NCBI GenBank assembly: GCA_009767595.1
Contig: VSDK01011390.1
Location: 366,132-430,131 of the forward strand
Source of the DNA: Symbiodinium kawagutii
Taxonomy: Eukaryota > Sar > Dinophyceae > Suessiales > Symbiodiniaceae
Length of the DNA: 64,000 nt
Direction of reading: 5' to 3'
The notes under the pieces are model-generated. The model saw only the letters and a list, made by a program, of their open reading frames with translations, did no database searches and was not told the DNA's origin. Below, piece by piece: positions 22,482 to 33,311 of the stretch; within the stretch, counting starts at the first letter, position 1; the number at the start of each line of letters is the position of its first letter. The position numbers and the translations under genes are program-made.

Positions 22482-22518
22482 GATAAAACCTTTGTTTTCA
22501 GGTTGGGAAAAAAATCTG

Positions 22519-22580
22519 TCCCGAACCATACCCCGAACCATACCCCGAGCCATACCCGAATCATACCCGAATCATACCTC
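22519..22580. repeat. GAACCATACC array, block 2
   Basis: Five units, CCCGAACCATACC drifting to CCCGAATCATACC. Confidence 0.85.
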
Positions 22581-22882
22581 CAACCTGTAATTTGTGGGCA
22601 GATGCCCATGCAGAGCTTCGAAGCAACAAAGGATATCATGCGTGCGTTTCCATATTACCAAGACTTAACTCTTGTGTTGAAAGTCATGAGGGCTGAGGCT
22701 TCCCCAGCGCGTTGCTTATAATTTTTTAGAAAAAACAATGGACATGATCTAGGTAAACAGCACCGTTATTGATGGTTTTTTATGAGTCATCCACGATTGC
22801 TGGTTCATTCCAAGTCCTATTCACCGGTTATTGATGGTTCCTTTGTTTTGGCCATGACGGAACATTCATTGTTTTCCCACAT

Positions 22883-22949
22883 TCCGAATCATACCCCCGA
22901 ACCATACCCGAGCCATACTCCCGAACTATACCCCCGAACCATACCCCCT
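22883..22949. repeat. GAACCATACC array, block 3
   Basis: Five units with the same drift as the other blocks. No gene was recognised between here and 23.9 kb, although a 127-codon frame at 23,009-23,392 is open. Confidence 0.85.
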
Positions 22950-23972
22950 AGACAAACATTCCAGGAAGGGCTCCCTATTCTCTGACGTACCCGTATATAA
23001 ACATTGATATGGCTGTACGCAAATCTTTCCAACTAGGTCAAATTCAACATTTGCATGGTATATGCATGCTTGTGCCCACAGTGGCTGGTTATGAATTGTT
23101 GTGGATGCCTCGGCCTCTATTCTGCATGAACGTGTGGCGCCAGAAGATGGCCTGCCTTCTACAGTTCATGGCGTTGGAGCTGCCTCGAGCCATGGCAGGG
23201 CAATGTCACAGGCATGCCTTTTTCAACCGACGCCCATGTACAGAGGGAAATATGTTAGTGGCGTGGCTTGGTTTTTCGTGTCTTGGGGACCAAATTTTGC
23301 ATTGTAGCCCTTGGTGTATCCAGAAACAGTTGGGACATAAGATGAGCTTGAGATGGGTCAGTACTATTGCAACCGCTAGTGAAGGAACATGAAAGCTTTG
23401 AAGTCTCTGGCACGAAGGAGTACTGCCGCTGCCAATGTGCAGCGTAAGGCAGGGCTCAGGATCCCAGGTTTTTTTCGTATGTTTTTTTCCTGGCAATCTT
23501 GAGCGTTGCCAAGACCTTACTTTCGTCGTTGTTCGCAGACGCAAATTGCTGTCGCACGAGCTGTCCTCCAGTCACCGTTCCAGCCAGGAGGGCTGAGTAC
23601 TGGCCATGACGCTGTTTACTGCTTGGTTGTCGTTCCCAGAGAATTAGAATCATGTTAATGCCTGACACGAGCGTGATGCCAGTGTCTGCCACGATCATTC
23701 CGTTTGGTTTCTTTCCTTAACGATTATTAGCCAATATTAGGCATAGTATTAGTAACCATTAGTTTCCATTGTATGACCTAAATGGTAAAGATCTCCCATG
23801 ATCAGCCATTCTTGAGAAACTGGTTACACAGGTCTTGGTTATGGTTTGTATTGGCCATCATTTGAAACCAGTATCAGCCACAGTATGCCATGGCATCGCC
23901 TTTCAACATATAACGTAACTAAGCAGTTATGAAACAAAGCCATTCCTTCAGCATTTATGAACCACTGAGTTC

Positions 23973-24956
23973 CCAGCATGAACCAAACCCATGGGTTACC
24001 ATGGACCGCCAAGGTGGACCATAGCCATGGAAGCAACGACTGACCTTCCAACCAGCCCCACAGATCCCTCGCGTGGCATTGGCAGGACGTTGGCGCCGCC
24101 TTGCAATGGGCTGAAACTGCAATGCCTGGCGCTTCATGTCGGAGCCTCGCTGTCATCTGGCGGCAAAGCAGCTGGTTGTGGATAGCAGTTCGAAGCAGTG
24201 CTTGCGTGGTTGCGGGGGGCTGTTGTAGGAAGAAATCAGCAGCAGAAAACTCTCAACAAAAGAATGTTTTGTTGAGGGTTTTTTTGGCAGAGGTAAGGTA
24301 GTAAAATGGAAGGCTTAAGGAGCGATGTTGTGACAATCTAAGCATAGAAGTGGGGAATGCTGATTGATATCAACCCCGCAGACAAGGTTGTTTTGTATGG
24401 AGTTGAATGATGGTTAAAGGGTGTTACATGGCAAGCCTGTTCAACTGATGTGTTGCATGATGGTTTTTCATGGTGCATGATGGTTGATGGTGGCGAAGCA
24501 AGAAACAATCTAACTATGGCAGCGGGTAATGTGGTTAGCGCCAAGAGGGCAGGCAAGGTTTGTTTGGTCGATTGTTTTTTGAACCGGTAAGCGGGAAAAC
24601 CCTCAACAAGAGATTGTTTTGTTCAGGGTTTTTTGGAGCGGTAAGGGAGGTTGGAATGTATTGTAGGCCAATGTCACCGGTTTTTGATGTACCAAAGCAA
24701 TTTCCTCATCATGAACCAAACCATGTGTGGACCACCAAGGTGAACCATAGCTATGGAAGTAACGGCTGACCGCCAACCAGCCCCACTGATCCCTCGCGTG
24801 GCGTTGGCAGGACATGGGCATCACCATACCATGGGCTGCGGCTGCAGTCCCTTGCGCTTCAGTGCTGTCGCGTGGCGGCAAAGCATCTGGGTGTGGATAA
24901 CAGTTCGAAACAGAGCTTGTGTGGTTGCGGGGGACTTGTTGTAGGGAGAAATCAGC
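23973..24956 (+). repeat. Dispersed copies of the 714-bp repeat
   Basis: The second half of a unit (about 23,973-24,345) is followed by an almost full unit (24,350-24,956), including the CTCAACAAAA hairpins. It is about 4.7 kb from the tandem array, in the same orientation. Confidence 0.85.
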
Positions 24957-26150
24957 ACAAGGCATCAGTCTACCCTCAAGCTTCTGATGGATCTTGACCA
25001 TGTCGTTTTTGGCTTGTATATGCAAATGGTCAATCAACACATCCTTCAAGATCAGTGCTGTGACACAAAGAAATATCACATTTAGTCCGGGACCCTAATA
25101 GGAATGAACGATGTAAGGCATGAAAAAGCAGAAATTTGCGTTTGTCAAAAGCGGGGGACCCCCAAATCATCTTTGATATCAATCAATTGTAGTTGCAAAC
25201 CAGCCAGAAGCCTGGGAGGTCTCAAACTGGCTGGGTCGAATCGCCGTATGATGGAATTGTTTAATATTGTTTAACCATTATTGTTGGTGATTTTCCCCAG
25301 TTTTCTCAACAGCTCTTAGTCAGAACCAGCGCCTCCCAGCAGCAGCTACGCTTCCCAAGGTATGGAGGCAGAATCGCGGAGGTGCCCCCCCTGCCTTGCT
25401 GCGCTTTGCGTTGGTTGGCGGCTGCGGTCCCTTGGAGAGCGAAATTGGTGGGCATGGGGAGGTTGTTCACATGAGGTGTGCTATGGTTAACTATGGTGGG
25501 TAGCTACAGTTTCACTATGGCTTACTTTGGTTAATGATGGTTAGTAGTGGTTGTAGTAGTGGTATTAGTCATGGTAAGTTGTATTCATTTTTTTCTGGTT
25601 AGTAGTGGTTAACAATTGTGAGTATTGGCTAAGAATACCAGGGAATGATGACCGACAAACTTATGGTCATAAAAACATTAATGGTCAACTATGTTCAATG
25701 TTGAATGTTAAGTAGTGAGAACTGGTTGTTCGTTTTAGAATTGGTTATAGTCGCTAGTAGGCTTAACAGCCAGGAAATGCGGGATGATGTCAACGATGGT
25801 TCAACCATGGAAAGTAGGTATCAACATCGGCGCATTAATGTTCAACGGTGAATGAAATGATGCTGTGATAAGGGATCGTAACCAACAACAATATCAAACA
25901 AATGGTGGTTGCTCAAGGTATAAGGGACGCCCAGTTTGCATCCAGAAGTGCTAATCATGTTTGTTACATAGGAAACCAATCATAATTGCGTCTTTTTGTG
26001 AAAAACCACCACATAGTGATTAACCATGGCTACTAATGATTTTATTGGTTGCATACTTTTCAATTATGAGCATTTGTTTCATGGTTCTACGGATTGCTTC
26101 TATCTAATATGGGTTATGTCCTGCAGTGCGTCAACTGATCGAGTTGAAAC
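24957..26150. other. Intergenic, TGGTTA-rich, with MITE traces
   Basis: It includes a family 2 fragment near 25,150 (GGGGGACCCCCAAATCATC) and a fuller copy at 25,913-26,012. No gene was recognised. Confidence 0.4.
25913..26012. mobile_element. MITE family 2, copy 3
   Basis: The left arm GGTGGTTGCTCAAGGTATAA and right arm TTTTTGTGAAAAACCACC are inverted with respect to each other. The element is 100 bp long, as in other copies. Confidence 0.55.
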
Positions 26151-26217
26151 GATTTAGGTATAAAACTGGATATATCTATTGTACAGTAAAAACCGAAGGC
26201 TAAACCCTTGCGCCACA

Positions 26218-26695
26218 ATGGCTATTTTTGTCGTCTTTGGTCAGCTATGGCTGGCAGGCTTGTCCCATGGATACCGAGGCCCTTGTGTGACTTGTTCCGG
26301 CTCTACTACCATGTCTGCGGCTCTGCGAGGTCGCTATTTGTTCCTGCCCAGGGAAAACTCTGGCAGCCAGGGCTTCCCTGGCGGCGATAGTTTTGAGGAA
26401 GCATGGACTCATGGATAGGATTGATGCGGAACATGCAAAACAGTCGCGCATACTCGTAGCAAGTTATGTCCTTGTGCTGGGTGTCGGTTGTATTTGCGGC
26501 GCTCAACAGATGGGCGCATTTATATCGATGACTCATGGAAAACTATTGGATAAAAACGACTCGTCGACAGCGCAGTTGCGAAACTATGGTCAGACCAAGC
26601 TTTTTCTGCTTGATTGTGTGATGATTAGCGATGACAAATGCCCATGCACTGATCATATTTACTTATGCTTTGGCAGGTTTGATTCTAATTCATGA
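26218..26695 (+). CDS. Candidate exons of a small secreted or membrane protein
   Basis: An ATG at 26,218 opens a 67-codon frame whose start looks like a signal peptide (MAIFVVFGQLWLAGLSHG). An overlapping frame, 26,393-26,695 (100 codons), has one likely membrane segment (ILVASYVLVLGVGCICGA) and ends at TGA. Both read as protein, but they are in different frames and match no family I know. One may be real and the other a shadow. Confidence 0.22.
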
Positions 26696-26970
26696 TCATG
26701 CAGATAATGAAAACCTGCAAGCACTGGTTGTTGATACTGCTTCACGGAATCAATCGTGATTATTTGTTTCTTTGCTTAGAACTCGTGGAGAGCAAGTCAT
26801 CGTAGTATCTCGCGGCCATGTTTGATAGTTGGTATCAACCTCGCGCACCTTGGTTGAGGGATTGGAGAATGTTGTTCGGACAGAAGCTTTTGATTTGAGG
26901 CCTGGATATCTTACAAACTGGGCTGTCTTTGGGCAATCATGAATGTCGTGGGTGCGCACATGTAGCGTAG

Positions 26971-27056
26971 CAGATAGGTAGATACATAGATTAGATTGGA
27001 TTAGTTTAGATTAGATTCGATTTGATTAGATTAGGTTAGATTACATTAGATGAGAT
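26971..27056. repeat. TTAGA-type pentamer repeat
   Basis: Imperfect ATTAG/TTAGA units, about 14 in a row. It is not a TTTAGGG-type telomere array. Confidence 0.8.
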
Positions 27057-27711
27057 AGCCATACGGTGATGGGTGCACAATGGGTCGGTGATCGGTTGTG
27101 GTGGCTCTGGTTGTCTACCTGTGGTCAATGATGGATGCGAATGTTTGTGAAGGGTTTTGAAATAGGAAGGAAATAGTATGCAACGAGAAGTGGGCTATCA
27201 TTGATTTTAATGCGGAGTGATGGTTGATTGTGGTTCAACAACAAATTGTAACAAGTTCTATTGATGGTTTTTGGATGGGTTGCATGGTTGATGATGAGGG
27301 CTCATCACCAGCTAGTCATGGTGTTTCATGGTGCTTGCCGCAGTAGACATATCTTGCCATGTGTTTCGCCTGGGAAGCCCTGACCATGTTTTACGTCGCA
27401 TGCCTCTGAAGCGAAGTTACGGGTGGTAGTCGAGCACTTCAGTCAGCAGATGCAAGGGCTATATAAGGCCCGACCAGGAATTAAATCCAAGGATATCCCT
27501 GAGCAACTAATATCATCCAACGATAGTATTTATCCACGGTTGAATGTTTGCTGCAGCTGAACAATTGGTTCACATCAATCATAACAACCATGAGTCATGT
27601 CTCAAAACGTGTGAATGACCAGGGATTGTTGCTGTGGGCGACGCAATTTTTGGGCATAAATTGTAGGTATGTATGAACTGAGAGCTGTGGTTGCGTAGTC
27701 GTTGTGAAGCC

Positions 27712-30025
27712 ATGGGCAAACGCGGCCCGCAGAAGAAATCCCTGGAAGAAAGAGCAAGAGAATTGAAGAAAGCAACTTGCTTGCCTGGTTTGGGTGGCGG
27801 CTGCGGCAAAAGTGTGTGACCTGGTTTGCTTGTGCCATGGTGCAAATTTGCTTCTGGCATGCTCCAAAACGGTTGCCCAAAATGAAGATACATTAGAATG
27901 TGTATGCGGGAATTGTTTTGCTGCCAGCGTCTGAGAATCAGATTTTAGTGGGGACAACCAATGCATCGACAGAAAGATTTCGACAGTCGGCAAATTAGAG
28001 AGGATGGTAATGTTGTCAGGAAGAGCTTGATTCATGTAAATTGAGAACTAGCAATAGAGCTCCCATGCATGCATTTCAACCCATTGTTCTGCAGCAGTCA
28101 TGCATGATGGTCTCAGGTTCGGAAGTCGGATTGGGGTGTTTCGACGTATCGATACACCGTTGTGGCCGCAAGGATCGCCTCGGGGCGAATTCGCGGCCCC
28201 ACTGTATGGAAGGCGTATTGGCGGATTGCCCACTATGACATTCGCCCGGAGAGGCTGGCAGCGGAAGTCTATTGGTTGAGGCATCGCCAGATTATTCCGG
28301 AAGCGGCCGATCGGATTCCATATTTGGAGTGCAAAGATGTTGCTGGGATCAAAGAAGACAGCGAAGGACAATGCGTGGTAGCTCTTCACTCTAGGGATGG
28401 TAGGTAGTGACGGAAGCCTGGTTGTACATTGGATCTCGGAACTGAGTGGATGTTTTCCATGAATTATGAAGGCAGTTGGGTAGCCCAAGAGGGATCGTAT
28501 AAGATGGAGGGGCTATTGAGAGTGCATTGGTTTGTTTAGAAGCTGACGGGGGCATGCAGGGCCGAGACCCGACTGGGCTGAGGTTTCGAATCCGTTCTTG
28601 GAACATCCCCAGTCTGGAAAGGCATGGAACATTCCGAGATCCTTATGGGCAAGCGATGTTCACTCTATGCTGAAGAGTGACTCGGCGGCAGTGCAAGGTA
28701 GACTGATAATTGTCAAGAGGCATTAGCCAGGCACTGTGACTTGATAAAGCGTCATTTGCATCCTGTTTTAAAAGCGTTCGCAGCCTTTGTTTGTTGCAAG
28801 GACTGTGCATGGAAAAGTAAACTGCAGAGTATTGACAACTAAATGCTGATAGTTGACCAGGCTTTTGGTTGGTGGCCTTCGGCAAGGCCAGTCTAGTTGA
28901 ATGTCATTTGCCAGGCGATGACCGCCTCACTTCAGAATTGAAGGCAATGCCTATGGGGCTGACTCAGCACGAACAGCTGTGCCTCTGCTTGCTTGTCCTT
29001 TTCTTGCGAAGCTACGAGTTTGGTAGCTTGGCGCCATATTCCAGTGATGAGCAAAGCAGAGACAATTCTAAAGGAGGTGGTCAATCGCATTGCGAATGAG
29101 TTGGAATCAGATAATGGAATAGATCATCAGTCAATCTTTCTCCGCACATGCGGGTTGTTTTTGGGTAGGCCAAGCTAACGCTTAAATGAAATTGACAATG
29201 GTCTATGTTTTGAGGCGCTTGGCTGATGAAGAAGTGTCGGGCAAAGAAGAAGTTGAAAGCTGCAGATTTGTTCGACTTCTTAGGCCTAGTCCTGGGCTAC
29301 ATGTGCTGAGAGTGGTACCGCAAGGTTGAATGGGGCTTGACTAACATGTAGCAGCATCAGCTGACATCCCGCAACATTCCCCAATATCTATTAAGGAACC
29401 GGTATCAACCTTATGGACATGCATGAACGTGAGCCCACATTCATCAAATTCTTTTACACTCATTAGATCCATCACATCCATTACACCCATCAACATTCAC
29501 CACCATCCATCAACACCAATCTTTTTATACTTTCATTTCGAACCAGGAACGCCGCTAATATCCATCAACATCAATTAACATGCAATAACACCCAGTAACA
29601 TCCACTCATATCCACCAACCTCCGAACACATGTATAAAGGCATCAATCGAAGGCGAATGCAATTGTGTGCGACAGGATTGTGGCAAAGAAAGATCGGGCA
29701 TAAGAGAAAGCAATTCGTACCAACGAAAAGATTAAGGCAGACGAAGGGTGAGGGGACGGAAATGGGTGAGCCAATCGGTAGGGAGGCGTAATGGAATTGT
29801 AGATAGAAGATACACAGAAAGATGCATTGAAGCTGTGGTTGTCGGGCATGGTGTGCTATGGATGGTGTCTGTTTACAAAGATTCAGCAAGGAAGCGCCAG
29901 CGGAGCGAAACAATTCTCAATCGTGAGGTGCGGAACCAAGGCGAAACTCAACACCGATTTGGTCGGATATCGCGTAGGCGTGGCTCGCCTGCATTTGGCA
30001 TTGCGCCAAGGAAGGGTTGTGGTTT
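27712..30025 (+). CDS. Unidentified gene, candidate exons
   Basis: The likely start is the ATG at 27,712, which begins MGKRGPQKKSLEERARELKK, a basic helix that suggests nucleic-acid or chromatin binding. Further coding-like stretches lie at about 28,135-28,340 (TVWKAYWRIAHYDIRPERLA, then RHRQIIPEAADRIPYL), 28,502-28,670 (ESALVCLEADGG; RDPTGLRFRIRSWN), 29,035-29,178 (KAETILKEVVNRIANELES) and 29,865-30,010 (KAKLNTDLVGYRVGVARLHL). I know no family with these motifs. Basic small leaders of this kind occur in mobile-element ORFs, so a domesticated or resident element is possible. Frames between exons were not reconciled. Confidence 0.3.
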
Positions 30026-30059
30026 AGTTGGGGTTACGCTTCCGAAATAACAATGCAGC

Positions 30060-31050
30060 CTTTGGGTTTGGTTTTTTGCTGGTGTTCCCAGTACGGTTAT
30101 CAAGCTGACGATGCCTTGGTGGGCAAATGCGGGAAAGGGTCGCGTGGCCCGTGTGTGAGGATATTTCTTTCATGCTCTCGACATGGTTGTGGACGTATAG
30201 GACTCGAGGAGCTGTGACAGATGCCTGGCATTGTGGATCATTCTCTGATGGGAGAAGCGGTTTCCACGACATTTTTCGTGATGATATGCTAGGATGTTTG
30301 TTGGGATTTTCAAACCCAACATGCCGAACCCAAACCCTGAATCTAAATGATTATGCATGTGCGTTTGCGTTGTCATGTGATTTCTAGCCCCGCGCACATG
30401 CATGGCAGATACACAGGCGCACGCGCACAGAGATAAACATAAATATATATAGAAAAAACTTTTTTTTTTTTTTATATATAAATATTTTTATATTTATAGA
30501 TATTTATTTAATTATTTATTTACATAGATATTCTTATGTGTGCGTAGGGTGCCGGAATGTTAGACGGAGACGACCAAGCGTCACATTAACGTCCCACATG
30601 GAATTTTTTTGAGGGCTTTACATATATAGTGTAAATGTATTTTCTTGTTTGATATTTGTCACATGTATAATTATTTGATTATATTTATTCAAAACTATAT
30701 ATATACATATATATCTATATATATGTATTTTCATACATATATATAGAGATTTATTTATATATATATCTATATGTATATATATTTAGATTTTTATAAATAC
30801 ATATGTTTTTTCCAGTCACACAGTACAAAATTATACATGTGAAAATCTGAATAGCAAAATACATTGCATTGAGATTGGTCCTGTCCGCGTTTTTGGCGTT
30901 GAAATGATTCGCAGTGCAGTGCAAGTTCCAAAGTTTGGATGTTATGAAAGGCACGTCTGGTCTGAAGTCATGTGGCACAGTGGCTGATCCCAGGATTCGT
31001 TGCTTGCCGACATGCTAGCGGATGGGCCATCCCAGCGAGGCAAAAATCTG
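30060..31050. other. AT-rich spacer before the recombinase half
   Basis: It is dominated by (TA)n/TATATATC tracts at 30,430-30,800 and a 15-base T run near 30,460. No gene was recognised. Confidence 0.6.
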
Positions 31051-31120
31051 ATGCATCCACATTGCGTGGAAGGGCTCAAGGCGAGCGGGCCAGGGAACAA
31101 TTTTTTTAGCGAGGTTCAGT

Positions 31121-32725
31121 GTGAAAGGGGGGCTTACGCTTGCTTCTGACAACGGGTTCGGAGGAGGAACCTTGGCGCTCTCCAGTGGCGGCAATCAGAG
31201 AGTTCCCATGGTCGAGAGATGGAGGGAGGTCAGAATCGGGATTGCATTCCAACCCAACTTCGGAAAGCAGACCCAGAGCAGCCACACCTTCGTCCAGGGC
31301 ATCAGAGGATTGGTCGCTACCAAGTCCAGGAGGCCGAAACAACCGCGAAGTACGTCAAAGGGGAAAAGGGACTGTGATGTCGAGGATGTTGGAAAGGGCG
31401 AGTCCAGGACGAACAAGAGAACCCGGACAATGAACTTGAACCAGGCCACGGAGAAGGCAGGCAACAGCGCATGGAGGTTGCAAGCGGTGCAGGAGCTCAG
31501 GGACAAGATGTTCTCCAAATCCACGCAAGCCGCCAAGAACTCCAAGAGAAAGAAAATTTGGGACATACTGCGAAAGATATGTGGTGAAAGACCCGTCTTC
31601 CCGTTGGAGGTGAACGTGTTGGAGGAGTTGGGAGCGGTGATACTTCAGTGTGGACTCCGAGCGGGTGACCAATACATGGGTGAGGCAAAGTTGATGCAGC
31701 TGGAGAGTGGATTCGAATGGTCACAGGTTCTGGAAAGAAAACTAACGACCGTGAAGAGAGCCTTAAAGAGAGAGATAGGGCCGGAGAAAAGAGCAAAGGA
31801 GTTCAAAATCGAAGGCCTGGAGGAAAACTTCGTGGACAAGGTGTCGGAGTCAGAGGAGGGCCCGGAACTACCCGTCGGAGCGTTTGTTTTTGCAACCACG
31901 TGGATGCTGAGATGTGCAGAAGTGGTGGCGGTGAGGTGCTGTGAAGTAAAGTTCATGGAGGCCGAGAAGTTCGTACAGCTTACGATCAGGAAATCCAAGA
32001 TGGATCAAAAGGGCTTGGGTGTCAAGAGAACCCTAAGATGCTGCGAAGCCAGCCCCTGCTCAGCTACTTGCCCAATGAGAGTAGCGCGAAGGCTAGTGGC
32101 GAGTGCAATGAGCAGAGGTGGATACTGGCTTTTCGCCGACAAAAGGGAGAAACAGATCACCAAGTACATGATGATCAAAGCTTGGAACGATTTCCTAGAT
32201 CGAGAATTAACGGGCCACTCTCCCAGAAGGAGTGGAGCCATGCTGTATAGCAGACGAGGCATGGCAGTCCCGGATATAGGGTTCCTTGGGCGTTGGAGGA
32301 GCTCAGCCATTTTCAGATACGTAGAAGAAGCACTTGCTGAGCTACCACTAAACAGCCGAACCTATCCAGGAGAAATCCACCGTCAGAAGGAGGAAACAAA
32401 GAGGACCGAGGTGGTGGAAAGGATCGTGAAGGAGAGGTCTACAGCAGAAGGAACAGAGGTGCAAACCAACACGAAACCTCTGTGGGCCATCTCCATCAGC
32501 TCCCGAGGCAAAGTTGCTCATCGCGTCGAAAGGGCCGCATGGGGGTTATCCATTAGCCAGTGGACAACGGTATGCGGTTGGCGCTTCGCCAGAAACAACG
32601 TGAAGGTGGAGTTGACAAGATCCAAGGAGATAGCGATCCCAGTGTGCAAGAAATGCAAGGAGCTGAAGAGCACGCGCGACAAGGTCAGAGGAGGTGTGCA
32701 GTTGGCGCAGTGGTTAGAGACCTAG
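31121..32725 (+). CDS. Tyrosine recombinase of DIRS/PAT-like retroelement
   Basis: The frame is open from 31,052 and its first ATG is at 31,208. Numbering from 31,121 gives 534 residues. A basic N-terminus (60-110) precedes a helical core-binding region. The catalytic domain shows the first Arg in WMLRCAEV (Arg264), Lys in IRKSKMDQKG (Lys291 or Lys293), HSPR (His366, Arg369), GRWRSS (Trp392 where other recombinases have His or Trp) and FRYVEEAL with the nucleophile Tyr400. That is the full R-K-H-R-W-Y set. The enzyme would integrate the circular DNA copy of the element without making target duplications. The C-terminal tail has a CKKC pair. The end overlaps repeat B1. Confidence 0.85.
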   Translation: MKGGLTLASDNGFGGGTLALSSGGNQRVPMVERWREVRIGIAFQPNFGKQTQSSHTFVQGIRGLVATKSRRPKQPRSTSKGKRDCDVEDVGKGESRTNKRTRTMNLNQATEKAGNSAWRLQAVQELRDKMFSKSTQAAKNSKRKKIWDILRKICGERPVFPLEVNVLEELGAVILQCGLRAGDQYMGEAKLMQLESGFEWSQVLERKLTTVKRALKREIGPEKRAKEFKIEGLEENFVDKVSESEEGPELPVGAFVFATTWMLRCAEVVAVRCCEVKFMEAEKFVQLTIRKSKMDQKGLGVKRTLRCCEASPCSATCPMRVARRLVASAMSRGGYWLFADKREKQITKYMMIKAWNDFLDRELTGHSPRRSGAMLYSRRGMAVPDIGFLGRWRSSAIFRYVEEALAELPLNSRTYPGEIHRQKEETKRTEVVERIVKERSTAEGTEVQTNTKPLWAISISSRGKVAHRVERAAWGLSISQWTTVCGWRFARNNVKVELTRSKEIAIPVCKKCKELKSTRDKVRGGVQLAQWLET

Positions 32726-32852
32726 CCATTGCAGCGAAGCCAAACAAAGGCAGGTGGCTGAGATGCACAGCTTTCGAGCAAACCTTGGAAGAAAAGTTCC
32801 TCTTGACACTGGATGGGTGGGAGGGGTGCTCTCTCGCTTGAGTGAAGTGTTT
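32690..32852 (+). repeat. YR element repeat B1
   Basis: 163 bp, near identical to B2 (about five differences, including a 3-base indel). It begins inside the last codons of the recombinase ORF and runs into A2. It contains TGGCGCAGTGGTTAGAG at 32,703, which resembles a tRNA-type A box. Confidence 0.93.
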
Positions 32853-32970
32853 GAGGGAACTTGAAAAGTTCACCAAACAAGAAAACGAATTAGAGAGATT
32901 GGGAGGTGGGTCACTTGTGTATGCCATTTTGGCTCAAGTGACTCATCTCCCATTTAATTGGGAAATTTTT
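32850..32970 (+). repeat. YR element repeat A2 (121 bp)
   Basis: Identical to A1 at 9,289-9,409, including the hairpin and the spliced-leader 16-mer at 32,923-32,938. It lies between B1 and B2 with a 23-bp spacer (32,971-32,993) before B2. Confidence 0.95.
32923..32938 (+). promoter_or_regulatory. Spliced-leader sequence inside repeat A2
   Basis: Same 16-mer and hairpin context as in A1. Its presence in the 3' repeat shows that the leader sequence belongs to the repeat unit and is not just the 5' end of one inserted cDNA. Confidence 0.75.
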
Positions 32971-32993
32971 CCCACCCACCCTCTCCAATAGGG

Positions 32994-33154
32994 GGAGGTG
33001 TGCAGTTGGCGCAGTGGTTAGAGATCTAGCCATTGCAGCGAAGCCAAAAAAAGACAGGTGGCTGAGATGCACAGCCTTCGAGCAAACCTTGGAAAAGTTC
33101 CTCTTGACACTGGATGGGTGGGAGGGGTGCTCTCTCGCTTGAGTGAAGTGTTTG
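32994..33154 (+). repeat. YR element repeat B2
   Basis: 161 bp, second copy of B1. It marks the apparent 3' end of the element. Sequence after 33,154 shares nothing with the region after B1. Confidence 0.9.
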
Positions 33155-33311
33155 CATTACTTTGCAACCTGATTGAAGGGTTAGCATCTCAACATGTGTT
33201 TTTTGTCCGTGACGGAATTTGACCGATTACACATAGCAGGCACAAAAAGCAGGAGTTCAGGTTAGTTTAGAGGATACAAGTTGTGGACTACAAAGCTTTG
33301 AGCAGCTTCAG

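Larger units (their letters stand above)
31052..33154 (+). mobile_element. YR (DIRS/PAT-like) retroelement, 3' half
   Basis: The tyrosine recombinase ORF (31,121-32,725) is followed by the repeats B1 (32,690-32,852), A2 (32,850-32,970) and B2 (32,994-33,154). With A1 at 9.3 kb this gives A1...B1-A2-B2, the split-direct-repeat order described for PAT/Ngaro-type YR retroelements. RT and RNase H are missing on this side too. The recombinase frame is intact over more than 530 codons, so this half is young or still under selection. Confidence 0.8.

Noticed and set aside
22208-22721. Poly-Leu, poly-Cys and poly-Ser open frames
   Set aside because: They are translations of the CTG array with no non-repetitive coding flank.
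26971-27056. Telomere-like TTAG repeats
   Set aside because: The unit is a drifting TTAGA pentamer, not the TTTAGGG type, and it is internal and short.
32703-32780. tRNA gene starting at the A-box-like sequence
   Set aside because: No cloverleaf could be drawn and the B box is poor. It was kept only as a motif within the B repeats.
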